A stretch of DNA of 64,000 bases from Leptospiraceae bacterium (GCA_022402465.1 JAKRSH010000043.1:186001-250000), one strand, 5' to 3'; numbered from the stretch's first letter, positions 49,851 to 60,092 are shown. The notes: generated by a model not told the origin, from the letters alone. Program-made: numbers and translations.

Positions 49851-50840
49851 TCAGCTCGAAAGTATCTTCTGAATGTATTTGAGATAAACTGGCTTGGATA
49901 AAGATTCAGTAAAAAAACCATTATGCCCTCCCCTTGGCAAAATAATAATATTTAATAAAGGATTCTTCTTATCAAGAGATAAATTCTCAAAATCTTCTAC
50001 AGGTATAATAGGATCATCCTTAGCCGTAATCAATGTTATGGGAGAAGATATTTTATTGAAGTCATTTGGATAAACCGTATAAGCATCGAAATAGGATTTC
50101 GCAGTATCAAACCTACCCGTTCTTCTAACGACATAGTCTGTAAGATCCATAACTGTTTTGAATTTTCTTCTTTCTTCGAAATTAAATAATCCAGGATAAG
50201 CTTTTACTTTCTTATCAATTGAATTCATCCATTTGTTCAGAAAATATCTACCAAGTATTTTAGATTGATCCATCTTGATAGTAGCCTTCTCAGGATTAAG
50301 AGCAGGTGAGATAGCAATCGTGTGATGAAGATTAGGGATCTTTCTGCCTAGGTTGCTTAGTGCAATTCGAACAGAATAATTTCCGCCTAAAGAAAATCCT
50401 ATGATATGAACCTTTTGGAATTTGGCAAAAGTTTGGCTGATCCATTCAATTGCTTTAAAGTGTTCTTGTAATAAATTTCCATGAAAAATTTGTTCATTCC
50501 AAGAGTGGGTATCGCCATGATCAAGAAAATCCAATCGGAAAACGTCAAATCCATTATCATGTAAATTGTACGCAGTCTTTAGTATGTAACTAGATTGAGA
50601 AGAACCTTCCCATCCATGCAATAATATTACTAAGGCCTTAGAACTTTCTAGTTTAGATTTATTAAAATATCCGCGAAATTTATTCTTATCAGTTGTATCA
50701 AATTCAAATAGCATTGATCTATTATGTAAATCAATCAATCTAGGTGCAATATAACCCACTCCAGAAAGGATAGTCTGTGCAAAACCTCCCCTTCCTAATC
50801 TAAAAAAAAGTCTCTTAAGGTGGTGGAATAAAGAATGCAT
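49851..50840 (-). CDS. alpha/beta hydrolase, YheT-like
   Basis: A 329-residue serine hydrolase. The oxyanion strand is ALVILLHGWEGSSQSSY, the nucleophile elbow is GFSLGGN, the Asp is in LITAKDDPIIP, and the His is in LPRGGHNGFF. This layout fits the YheT/ABHD1-3 group of lipid hydrolases. It is 8 bp upstream of an AraC regulator gene, probably as a two-gene operon. The substrate is unknown. Confidence 0.88.
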   Translation of the reverse strand: MHSLFHHLKRLFFRLGRGGFAQTILSGVGYIAPRLIDLHNRSMLFEFDTTDKNKFRGYFNKSKLESSKALVILLHGWEGSSQSSYILKTAYNLHDNGFDVFRLDFLDHGDTHSWNEQIFHGNLLQEHFKAIEWISQTFAKFQKVHIIGFSLGGNYSVRIALSNLGRKIPNLHHTIAISPALNPEKATIKMDQSKILGRYFLNKWMNSIDKKVKAYPGLFNFEERRKFKTVMDLTDYVVRRTGRFDTAKSYFDAYTVYPNDFNKISSPITLITAKDDPIIPVEDFENLSLDKKNPLLNIIILPRGGHNGFFTESLSKPVYLKYIQKILSS

Positions 50841-50879
50841 CTATGGATAAAAATGAAATACCGTAATTTATTTGTCTAG

Positions 50880-52307
50880 TTAAATTGTAAATGTTAAGAT
50901 CGATCTATTGCCATGATCATTTTCTGAAATATAAGAACCTTTGAGTTGCTCAGTAAGCATTCTAACAATTGTTAATCCAAATCCAGGAGATTTATTCTTT
51001 TCTTTTTCTTCATTGATCCCTATGCCATTATCCTCAATTGTAAGTCTTATAGTATTATCTGATTTGATAAGTTGAATAAATATATGCGGTTCTTTGATAC
51101 TATGAAAGGCATATTTAAAAATATTTGTCATTAATTCGTTGAAGATAATGCCAATATTAGTAACTACCTTAGAAGGAAGATTAAAATCGCTAATTGATTT
51201 TTCTAGTTTAATATTCTTACTTTCAGGAAAAACTAAAAGTAAGGATTCTATTAAACTATCCATATAAAGCTTAATGGAAACTTCTTGATATCCATTGTTC
51301 ATTAATAATTTATCATATAGAACTCGAATACTTTGCACCTGTGTAATGGATTCATTTAATGCATTCCTTACTTCTGGAATATTTGTTGAACTCGAATGTA
51401 GAGTTAAGAGGGCTTCTATAGAAAGTATATTGTTTTTGATTCGATGGTGGACTTCTTTTAGAAGAATTTCCTTCTCATTTAATTGTCTTTTGATCTCATC
51501 TTCATCCTTCTTTCTCTTTGTAATATCTTGGCATGTTCCAATAGCAAAGATCGGTATATTCTCTATATCACGGATAATACGCCAGCGTTCTTCCACATAT
51601 TTGAGGTTGCCTTTTGAAGTGAGGATTCTATGCTCTATAGTGCAATACGAAGCGGTGTTATATGATTTTTTGAAAGCCTCATCAACCTTAGAACGATCTT
51701 CGGGATAGACATAATTTAGAAAAGCTTGGTGTGATGCTTGGAATGTTTTGGAATCTAATTCAAAGATCTGGAATGTTTCTTCTGACCAAATAACTTCCAA
51801 ATTCAATAGGTTGGTTTGCCAGCTTCCCACTTTTGCCGCTAATTGGGCTTCTAGTAAGCGAGCTTCATTTTCTTCTACTTTGATTTTTGTTTCAGTCAAT
51901 TCGACTTTAGCTCTATAAAGCTTCATCGCCATCTTTATGGAGGCTTCAATAATCACCATTCCAGAATTTTTAACTACGTAACCATAATAGGTTATTTTTT
52001 CCGTCTTATTGATAATCTCAGGCTCTGTATGAGAAGATAAAAAAACTATAGGTATATCTGAAATTTCTAAAATCTTTTCCGCTGATTCAGTACCATCGAG
52101 TCCCTGTCCTAAATCAATATCCATGAGGATTAGATCGAAATAAGATGGCTCATTCTGAATTAATTCAATTGCTTCTTCCCCACTTAATGCATGCTCTACT
52201 AAGTAGCCTCGATTCTGTAATTCATTTTTCTCATAAATAGCTATAAGGGGTTCATCTTCTACTAGCAAAATTTTTAATTTTATATCAGATTGAAAATCTA
52301 AATCCAT
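50880..52307 (-). CDS. hybrid response regulator - PAS - HisKA_2 histidine kinase
   Basis: A 475-residue cytosolic signalling protein. A receiver domain (about 11-130) has the phosphoacceptor Asp63 in LILMDIDLG. A PAS domain (about 150-265, with ILTSKGNLKYVEERWRII, a PAC tail) follows. The dimerisation domain has KEVHHRIKNN (HisKA_2 type). The HATPase domain ends it with NELMTNIFKYAF, DNGIGI and GFGLTIVRML. A receiver ahead of the kinase suggests phosphorelay from another kinase. No output gene is nearby. Confidence 0.92.
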   Translation of the reverse strand: MDLDFQSDIKLKILLVEDEPLIAIYEKNELQNRGYLVEHALSGEEAIELIQNEPSYFDLILMDIDLGQGLDGTESAEKILEISDIPIVFLSSHTEPEIINKTEKITYYGYVVKNSGMVIIEASIKMAMKLYRAKVELTETKIKVEENEARLLEAQLAAKVGSWQTNLLNLEVIWSEETFQIFELDSKTFQASHQAFLNYVYPEDRSKVDEAFKKSYNTASYCTIEHRILTSKGNLKYVEERWRIIRDIENIPIFAIGTCQDITKRKKDEDEIKRQLNEKEILLKEVHHRIKNNILSIEALLTLHSSSTNIPEVRNALNESITQVQSIRVLYDKLLMNNGYQEVSIKLYMDSLIESLLLVFPESKNIKLEKSISDFNLPSKVVTNIGIIFNELMTNIFKYAFHSIKEPHIFIQLIKSDNTIRLTIEDNGIGINEEKEKNKSPGFGLTIVRMLTEQLKGSYISENDHGNRSILTFTI

Positions 52308-52514
52308 ATCGATGATCCTTGAAGGGAAAAATTAGTACGAAATGTAACAAATATTTGAAATCAAATTAAAATCTATGTCTAGATTTCATTTGATAAAACT
52401 GTCTATTATTCTACAATTAAAATAATTTATTGATAATATGATTATTGGCAGTAAATAGATACTTTAGCCTTGACAAAATGAACTAAATCTTGAAAGTTAC
52501 TCTAAAGAATAAAT

Positions 52515-53115
52515 ATGAAACAATTTATAAAATCTAAATTAAATTTTGAAAAATTCTTAAAAAATACAATTTTTTTATTTTTATTTTTGCAATCCCAAAA
52601 ATAAAAATACTAATGAAGAAAATTTAAAATTATATTCATTAATAATAGCTGCTAATCCATCTTTGTTTGGAAATTCTACTTCAAATTCACAAAATCGAGT
52701 TCCAGTTACATCTTGCAGTATAGAAAAATCATCTCCAATTCAATTGACTCAAAATATATCTGTATTAAACACAATTAAAAATAAGGATCTTTGCTATTTT
52801 TCATTCATTCCAGCAACTACTAGTAATTATACGATTACTTTGACACCAAGCTCAAATAGTGATAATTTGCCGTTTAATTCAGATCTGGCTGCAAGTCGTT
52901 CTACTTCTGTAGGTGGAAATAAACCTACTAATTTTTGGACTGGGACTGGTGCTGAATGTACTAATTTTAGCTGGGAGAATTGTGTACACAATGACGGCAC
53001 CAATGCAGAAACTATAACTTACTCTATTGCTGCAGGACAACAAATAGCCATTGGGATCTTTGGATTTGATTGTAGTGCTTTGGACGGATGTAAATTTTCC
53101 CTTAGAGTAAATTGA
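52515..53115 (+). pseudogene. frameshifted surface lipoprotein (possibly phase-variable)
   Basis: The ATG at 52515 opens a signal peptide (KNTIFLFLFLQSQK) that stops after 29 codons. The next frame, from 52588 on, reads CNPKNKNTNEENLKLYSL and continues without stops to 53115. Removing one T from any of the tracts T7 (52570-52576), T5 (52578-52582) or T5 (52584-52588) would join them into a signal peptide ending in a lipobox Cys (IFLFLFC or IFYFYFC). The rest is a beta-rich domain of about 150 residues, with FSFIPATTSNYTITLTP and ITYSIAAGQQIAIGIFGFD, that looks like a pre-peptidase C-terminal fold. A true mutation, a sequencing error or slippage are all possible. Confidence 0.6.
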
Positions 53116-53305
53116 CCCAATGGAAAAATTTATGGAATTCCTTTTTCTACAACCTTAAATTCGGTTTTAATCATTGATCCAAAATCGAGAGGGTCTCTTT
53201 GTCCAACAATTTTAGAATCTGCGTATTTAAATAAGTTTTAATTTATATTTACTTTTTTATAATCTGTTAAATTATAGCTTAACTAAGCCTAAAAAGTTAT
53301 CTATT

Positions 53306-54430
53306 ATGAAATTATTTATTTTGTTAACTTTTTTCTTAGCTTATGCTTGCTCCTTCCCTGATATTAAGAATCCCTGCGATCCAAGTTCCAGCACTTATTT
53401 AAATGCTTTTGCTATAAAAATAGCCCTGGGACTAAATAGCCCTCCTTGTGGAACAGACCTAAATTTATCAAGAAAAGAAATCAACTCCTATTCTATCCCT
53501 GCCTTAGGCTTAACAGGTATTATTTCGGGAAATCAAATCAGTTTGGCTTCTGATACTCTGTCAAGTTTCTCTCCTCTAATTGCCAATTTCACCACAACTG
53601 GAAGCTCAATTACTGTTTCGGGAGTAGAGCAACAAAGCGGAGTGAGTGTGAATTCCTATAATACGAATTTAATTTATAAAGTCACAGCTAGAGACGGATC
53701 CTCTCAAGATTATACAGTAACTCTAACTGCGCCGAGAACTTATGGATCAGGTTCTCTAAGGATTTGGTTAAGAGCTGATAGTTTGAATCTGACGGATGGC
53801 GCTCCAGTGGCAACATGGAATGATTTAAGTGGTTTTTCCAATGATTTTGCGCAAGCGATTCCTGCGCAGCAACCGATTTACATAAGAAATCAAATCAACG
53901 GGCTTCCAAGTCTTCGATTCACACAAGTTGCATCCTCAGCACTTGAGACTTCCACAGGGACCGGATTTTATGGAATCAATGATAGTGGATCTTTCTTTAT
54001 TGTGTTAAAATTCAATCAGCACATTGGGGCTGTAACTATTCTGAACCTTTCTGGCGTTAACGGAAGGCAATTTGATATAAGCAATTCCCCTAATGTTGTC
54101 TTTACACCTGGTAGAAACGGTATCGGATCTATAGTGACTTCTGGACTTCTTATTCCACTTTCATCCTACATTGCGATCGGAAGCATACAAAACCTGCTTA
54201 CGAGTCAAAATGAAATTTGGAATGGTGATTTGAAAGGAACGCAAACGGTAGGAGTCCTTGGTTACGTTTCAAGTGGAAGCGCTTACATATCCAATGGAAA
54301 TCTAGATGCAGATATAGCTGAGTTACTGTTTTTCAATACAGCCCTATCGCAAAATGAAATTGATAAAGTTTTCTGCTATTTACGTCTTAAATACAATCTA
54401 ACATCTACCAATAAGAGCTGTGGATTGTAG
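53306..54430 (+). CDS. surface lipoprotein with LamG-like domain
   Basis: A 374-residue lipoprotein. The lipobox FFLAYAC gives Cys at 15. Residues about 50-145 form a cadherin-like/DUF5018-type sandwich with the ending LIYKVTARDGSSQDYTVTLT. Residues about 150-370 form a concanavalin/LamG-like lectin fold (LRIWLRADSLNLTDGAPVAT, AELLFFNTALSQNEIDKV). These domains bind sugars or surfaces in other bacteria. It follows the frameshifted lipoprotein on the same strand after 190 bp of AT-rich DNA. Confidence 0.75.
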   Translation: MKLFILLTFFLAYACSFPDIKNPCDPSSSTYLNAFAIKIALGLNSPPCGTDLNLSRKEINSYSIPALGLTGIISGNQISLASDTLSSFSPLIANFTTTGSSITVSGVEQQSGVSVNSYNTNLIYKVTARDGSSQDYTVTLTAPRTYGSGSLRIWLRADSLNLTDGAPVATWNDLSGFSNDFAQAIPAQQPIYIRNQINGLPSLRFTQVASSALETSTGTGFYGINDSGSFFIVLKFNQHIGAVTILNLSGVNGRQFDISNSPNVVFTPGRNGIGSIVTSGLLIPLSSYIAIGSIQNLLTSQNEIWNGDLKGTQTVGVLGYVSSGSAYISNGNLDADIAELLFFNTALSQNEIDKVFCYLRLKYNLTSTNKSCGL

Positions 54431-54527
54431 TTCTGTATGGTGCTTATCGAGCTTGGGTAAGTCCAAGCAATAAATTGAGAAAACTCATCTCTCATATTTA
54501 GGTAAAATTAGATGCAAGGATGTAAAA

Positions 54528-55850
54528 ATGATAGATAATTTAAAGAAAATTTTAAAGAAAGATGCAACGAAAAGTTACTTACTCGGTCCTGCTGTTTTTG
54601 CACCTATTTATCTCACATCTTATTTAATCTTAGAAAGTATATCATATATAAATATAATTTTCATATCTACTTATACAGTATTGTATGTGATTTCCATACT
54701 ATCGATTAACACTTTGTACTTCAAAGGGAAAATCGGAACTAAGAAATGGCAAATTTACATTTTGTTTTTTCTTGGAATCCCCGCTTCCTTTTTCTATTCC
54801 TATTTTATTGCTAATCACCCAGATTTATTTTCAATCGCTTTCTTTGTTATATTAGGTGGGTTTATACCCTTAATGTCGGTTGGTGTATCCAAACACTTTG
54901 TGAATTACTTTACGCTCTCGTTTATAATATCTTATTGTTTCTTTTTATTTATCTTTCATGAAAATGTATCCTTATCGTTTATTTACATTAATGCAATTAA
55001 TATTATTATTTTAGTTATATTAGCACAAGCCTTATTGAAAATATCTAGCTACATTAGTTTTGTAAATAATGGCATTCAGAGATCTAAGGCAATCGAGAAA
55101 AAATCTCGAAATACAATTGCGAAAGAAAAAGCCATTTCTGAAAAACTTCTACAAAATATACTTCCCAAGGAAATTGCTGATGAATTAACAAAGACTGGTT
55201 CATCAATACCGAAATCGTATAAATCTGTTACTGTTATGTTTACAGATTTTTCAGGATTTACTAAAATTGTAAACGAATTAGAAGCAGATAAACTAGTCGA
55301 AGAGTTGGATAAATGTTTTTCTTATTTTGATTCTGTTACAAAAAAATATAAATTAGAAAAAATAAAAACAATTGGGGACTCTTATATGATTTGTGCAGGT
55401 ATCCCACTAGAAAATAAAACCCATCCTGTTGATTCCATACTTGCTGCTATGGAAATACAGTCCTTTATGAATCAAATGAAAGAAATCAAACAAGCCCAGA
55501 ATATTCCCTATTGGGAGCTTAGATTGGGTGTTAATACAGGACCTTTAATTGCTGGCGTTATAGGAGAAATGAAATTTTCTTATGATGTATTTGGTGATAC
55601 AGTAAACACGGCAAGTAGAATGGAATCTACTGGAATAGTTGGAAAGATTAATATATCGAAAAATACTTATGAATTTGTTCATGAATTTTTTGATTGTGAA
55701 TATAGAGGAAAACTCCCTGCCAAAAATAAAGGATTGATAGATATGTATTTTGTAAATGGAATTAAAAAAGAACTTTCCTTAAATGAAGAAAAAAGAGTTC
55801 CGAATAAACTATTTCATGAAAAGTATTCAGAGCTAGAGAAACTGGGTTAA
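54528..55850 (+). CDS. membrane class III adenylate/guanylate cyclase
   Basis: A 440-residue membrane protein. About six helices occupy residues 15-180, a coiled segment follows, and a class III cyclase domain covers about 225-410. Visible elements are VTVMFTDFSGFTKIV (first metal Asp), IKTIGDSYMI (second Asp), RLGVNTGPLIAGVIG, and DVFGDTVNTASRMES (transition-state residues). Such enzymes make cAMP or cGMP. Leptospira has many paralogues. It is the last ordinary gene before the CRISPR region. Confidence 0.9.
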   Translation: MIDNLKKILKKDATKSYLLGPAVFAPIYLTSYLILESISYINIIFISTYTVLYVISILSINTLYFKGKIGTKKWQIYILFFLGIPASFFYSYFIANHPDLFSIAFFVILGGFIPLMSVGVSKHFVNYFTLSFIISYCFFLFIFHENVSLSFIYINAINIIILVILAQALLKISSYISFVNNGIQRSKAIEKKSRNTIAKEKAISEKLLQNILPKEIADELTKTGSSIPKSYKSVTVMFTDFSGFTKIVNELEADKLVEELDKCFSYFDSVTKKYKLEKIKTIGDSYMICAGIPLENKTHPVDSILAAMEIQSFMNQMKEIKQAQNIPYWELRLGVNTGPLIAGVIGEMKFSYDVFGDTVNTASRMESTGIVGKINISKNTYEFVHEFFDCEYRGKLPAKNKGLIDMYFVNGIKKELSLNEEKRVPNKLFHEKYSELEKLG

Positions 55851-55952
55851 GATTATCAGATCCAGTAAAAATTCTTGGTTGGAATGTTCGTGCTGCGGAA
55901 TGTATTGAAAGTGTCGACCGATCGACAGAAGATAAGAGACTTATCGAAAAGG

Positions 55953-56081
55953 CTAAATTAATAAATATATCCTTAAATCGAATTCGCCACCATTCTTTTC
56001 GATGTCTTCAATCACCTTTCTCAGCTTCTTGCTTTCTGATTTGCTAGGTATTACTTTAACGTGAGTGGATTTATCTTTCAT
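55953..56081 (-). CDS. possible 42-residue small or truncated protein
   Basis: ATG at 56081 to TAG at 55953. The product starts MKDKSTHVKVIPSKSESK and is lysine/glutamate rich, helical and soluble. It has no recognised motif and may be the broken start of a longer gene. Real coding status is unclear. Confidence 0.25.
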   Translation of the reverse strand: MKDKSTHVKVIPSKSESKKLRKVIEDIEKNGGEFDLRIYLLI

Positions 56082-56205
56082 AGCTTAGTCTTTTATATAA
56101 TATATGGATCTTATTATCAATTAATTTAAAATATCAGCTCTAACTTGGTTCGATTAGAGCAAGTCTGGAGAAAAGCAAAACGGCTAAGTTAAGTTTCAAT
56201 CCATT

Positions 56206-56241
56206 CTCTACAACAGTAGAAATTTATATCCTCTCTTAGAG
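56206..56241 (-). repeat. Cas12a (type V-A)-like direct repeat, near-intact
   Basis: On the minus strand the 3' 19 bases read AATTTCTACTGTTGTAGAG. From memory the FnCas12a repeat ends AATTTCTACTGTTGTAGAT, so 18 of 19 match, including the whole TCTAC-TGTT-GTAGA hairpin. The 36-base unit also has TCTAAGA near its 5' end at the same offset as in the Fn repeat. No cas12a gene is in the window. Confidence 0.6.
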
Positions 56242-56266
56242 AACTGGCAATCGCAAAATATAGAAT

Positions 56267-56302
56267 ATCTACAACAGTAAAAACCAACAGAAGCGCATAA
56301 GT
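56267..56302 (-). repeat. Cas12a-like direct repeat, degenerate copy
   Basis: The 3' half on the minus strand reads TTTTTACTGTTGTAGAT; 16 of the last 19 bases match the consensus. A C-to-T change at stem position 2 leaves a G-U wobble pair. The 5' half has no match to the first copy. The hairpin of this unit starts 61 bp from that of the other, leaving a 25-base candidate spacer between two 36-base units. Confidence 0.5.
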
Positions 56303-56398
56303 TCGTTTCAGTTGATCGAATCTCAAGACTGAACATGATGGAAGATGCAGAAGATTTTAATCAAAGGGAAAAAATCCATGGAGTAATAGGCGCATCGG

Positions 56399-58196
<1,798 letters not shown>

Positions 58197-58237
58197 TCTA
58201 AAAGTTTGTATAGTATTCTAATAAAATTTTTAAAATT
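58197..58237 (-). promoter_or_regulatory. short AT-rich CRISPR leader
   Basis: Only 41 bases separate the first repeat from the cas2 stop. On the minus strand they include TATACA, with a weak TTTTAA 17 bases upstream, which could drive pre-crRNA. A leader of usual length (60-100 bases) would have to extend into the end of cas2. Confidence 0.5.
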
Positions 58238-58558
58238 TTACAAGGATTTTTGATCCTCATCGGAACTATTTTTATTCATCTTTTTAGGTTTCGATAAAAG
58301 CTGAATTCCATCAAAATCAATAACTTCACGATCTGGATCACCAAATGACTTCAATATATATCCTTGTTCTGTATTGGAGCTATGTAACATAATCGCAGAT
58401 AGTCTCCATTCATCACAAATTTTCTGCCAAAGTTTATCCCTGACTCTCGCGCCTATTGTAGCGACGAAAACACCTGGTTTAATTTCAATAGCTAACCGCG
58501 ACATCTCGCCCTTCTGAGATGTCTTCGGCTTCTCCAACATGATCACGACCATAAACAA
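58238..58558 (-). CDS. cas2: CRISPR-associated endoribonuclease-like Cas2, type I-E
   Basis: A 106-residue Cas2e that joins Cas1 in spacer integration. The start MFMVVIMLEKP aligns with E. coli MSMLVVVTENV, and LAIEIKPGVFVATIGARVRD matches LLEVRAGVYVGDVSAKIRE. Also present is SSNTEQGYILKSFGD. The last 15 residues (KPKKMNKNSSDEDQKSL region) are an added hydrophilic tail. It overlaps the end of cas1 by 74 bp in a different frame. Both full-length products seem needed, so the overlap is real. Confidence 0.93.
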   Translation of the reverse strand: MFMVVIMLEKPKTSQKGEMSRLAIEIKPGVFVATIGARVRDKLWQKICDEWRLSAIMLHSSNTEQGYILKSFGDPDREVIDFDGIQLLSKPKKMNKNSSDEDQKSL

Positions 58559-59369
58559 TCTCCTTAATATCTGGAATAATTCTTTTCATTAGTTTACTTG
58601 ACCGAAATGCATCACGACAGGCAAATCGAACTCTCCTTTCCACATCAAAAGGACTTTCTTTAACTACTTGAAAAGCAATTGGAATGGTAATTTCAGTCTT
58701 GTATAAATCTGCTATGTCATAAACAAAAGACATTTGCTTTCCTGTGTGAACAAAGCCAATAGCTGGAGAGAAACCTGAGCTTAAAATCGCGGCATGAACA
58801 ACTCCATACAAACAAGAATTTGCAGATGATAAGGCTCTATTTAAAGGATCACTGTAATCCCAATTAGATTGATCGTAGCTTCGTCCTTTCCACTCTACGC
58901 TTGTTTCTTCAGAATATTGTTTATAAAATTTTCTTACTCTGGCACCTTCCATACCTCGAATCTGTTCGATAGATGCTCCTTCCTTTATCGATTCATCAAA
59001 TCGCATCTGATACATGAACCTAACAATTCGATCCCTTTCAATTACATTTGCATAGGCCTCTACTTGTCTTAGTAAATTTCTACTAGAGTAAGTACCTGTA
59101 TATCCAGCAGAATAATACCTAACACCCATTTCGCCTGTCCAAGCAAGCAGACACCTTGATTCTGATATTCTCTTGACAGCTTCATGAGTTATCGTAGTTC
59201 CAGGGCCTAACATAACAAGACAAACAGTCTCTATCGGAATTGCTATGCATTTATCTAAATAATGAAAGGCAACAGATTTCTGATATTGGTCGATCTCACC
59301 TTTCTCAAAATATAAGTAAGACCAGTTGTCTTCAAATTTTGGAATTTCTTGCAAATTTCTGTTAGTCAT
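58485..59369 (-). CDS. cas1: CRISPR integrase Cas1, type I-E
   Basis: A 294-residue integrase that inserts new spacers at the leader. Catalytic residues are intact: Glu141 in RGMEGARVR, His208 in GFVHTGKQM and Asp221 in VYDIADLYK, the same numbers as in E. coli. The N-terminal beta-sandwich and the long alpha-helical part (EAYANVIERDRIVRFMYQM) are normal. It is 103 bp after vapC, and a promoter sits in that gap. Adaptation therefore should be functional. Confidence 0.97.
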   Translation of the reverse strand: MTNRNLQEIPKFEDNWSYLYFEKGEIDQYQKSVAFHYLDKCIAIPIETVCLVMLGPGTTITHEAVKRISESRCLLAWTGEMGVRYYSAGYTGTYSSRNLLRQVEAYANVIERDRIVRFMYQMRFDESIKEGASIEQIRGMEGARVRKFYKQYSEETSVEWKGRSYDQSNWDYSDPLNRALSSANSCLYGVVHAAILSSGFSPAIGFVHTGKQMSFVYDIADLYKTEITIPIAFQVVKESPFDVERRVRFACRDAFRSSKLMKRIIPDIKEIVYGRDHVGEAEDISEGRDVAVSY

Positions 59370-59444
59370 AATATATTTAATTTCGGTTAAATAATATTAG
59401 ATATTTAATTTTAAAAAATATTAAATGTTAATTTTTCGAATTCT

Positions 59445-59472
59445 TTTATATTTTAATTTATCGAAAAGTCAA
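59445..59472 (-). promoter_or_regulatory. promoter for cas1-cas2
   Basis: On the minus strand TTGACT (59472-59467) and TATAAA (59450-59445) are 16 bases apart. The -35 box begins immediately after the vapC stop codon. Transcription would start about 70 bases before cas1. Confidence 0.55.
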
Positions 59473-59850
59473 TTAAAACGAAATTACACTTAACTCAGGG
59501 ATTCTTTCAAATTGCTTATCTCGTGTAAGAAGAGTTAAGTTATTATCAATTGCTTGAGCGGCGATTATCGTATCTGGAATTTTTAAAAGCTTCATTGAGC
59601 GCAGCTCGACGATTTTATTGATTAATTTTTTATTTTCAAATTCAATATTAAACACATTCACTTCTTGTGCAAAATTTTCAAATAAGGCTAATTCATCTAT
59701 ATTAAGATTAGGATATGATAAAAACTCAATACAGGATATTATGCTTATGCTTATTGTTTCGCTTTCATTGTAAAATCGATACAAATCAAGGTCACCCTTG
59801 AGAAAATAAATGATTGCATTCGTATCAAAGAGGTAACTAATCCCATTCAT
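59473..59850 (-). CDS. VapC-type PIN-domain toxin (in cas operon)
   Basis: A 125-residue PIN-domain ribonuclease, a likely type II toxin. The four acidic catalytic positions are present: Asp9 in FDTNAIIYFLKG, Glu42 in SCIEFLS, Asp93 in KIPDTIIAAQ and Asp111 in LLTRDKQF. VapC proteins cleave specific RNAs such as tRNAs. It overlaps the antitoxin gene by 14 bp, the standard arrangement. It lies between cas6e and cas1 in the same direction, an unusual spot. A FitB-like role is an alternative. Confidence 0.88.
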   Translation of the reverse strand: MNGISYLFDTNAIIYFLKGDLDLYRFYNESETISISIISCIEFLSYPNLNIDELALFENFAQEVNVFNIEFENKKLINKIVELRSMKLLKIPDTIIAAQAIDNNLTLLTRDKQFERIPELSVISF

Positions 59851-60067
59851 TTCTTAACTTCCTTTGTTCCTCCAATGGGTCTCCCTCCCATTTCAATTTC
59901 CCAAAGTATTTATCTATTTCAGGTTTCGCTTTCTTCTCCGGCATATCCTCTGCCTTATCGAAAACTACTAATTCCATTGATTTATTCTTGTATTGCATAC
60001 CAACATCCAATGAAAGTAATAACCTTCCTTCCGAGTCGACTTCTTTCGATAACCTTAGAATCTCCAT
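59837..60067 (-). CDS. VapB-like antitoxin (in cas operon)
   Basis: A 76-residue small acidic protein in the antitoxin position before a PIN toxin. The first 35 residues look like a beta-rich dimer or DNA-binding region, and the tail KYFGKLKWEGDPLEEQRK, ending RNEWD, is a typical toxin-binding end of such antitoxins. An AAAAAGGTG ribosome site precedes the ATG. It starts 25 bp after cas6e. The DNA-binding family (AbrB-type or other) is not certain. Confidence 0.75.
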   Translation of the reverse strand: MEILRLSKEVDSEGRLLLSLDVGMQYKNKSMELVVFDKAEDMPEKKAKPEIDKYFGKLKWEGDPLEEQRKLRNEWD

Positions 60068-60092
60068 AGCATTTCACCTTTTTCCTATTCAT

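Larger units (their letters stand above)
55851..56398. other. non-coding or decayed interval between adenylate cyclase and CRISPR array
   Basis: There is no convincing gene in these 548 bases. 55860-56040 has several short open stretches, none with recognised homology. 56080-56160 is AT-rich. 56206-56302 holds two Cas12a-type repeat-like elements, listed separately. 56303-56398 is unassigned; the leader-distal end of the type I-E array begins at 56399. The interval looks like a scar from repeated insertion and loss. Confidence 0.6.

Noticed and set aside
56182-56203. GTTTCAATCC next to the Cas12a-like unit, which resembles the start of type I-B/III repeats
   Set aside because: Only one partial copy, no second unit and no periodicity; probably chance.
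56207-56281. The 61-bp spacing of the two Cas12a-like hairpins equals the type I-E array period, so they might be decayed I-E repeats
   Set aside because: They share no sequence with the I-E repeat, which is otherwise perfectly kept. The equal period is probably coincidence.
59370-59472. Search for a CreA-like degenerate I-E repeat near the toxin pair
   Set aside because: No CCCCAC, GTGGGG or GAACCG-like segment is present in the gap before cas1.
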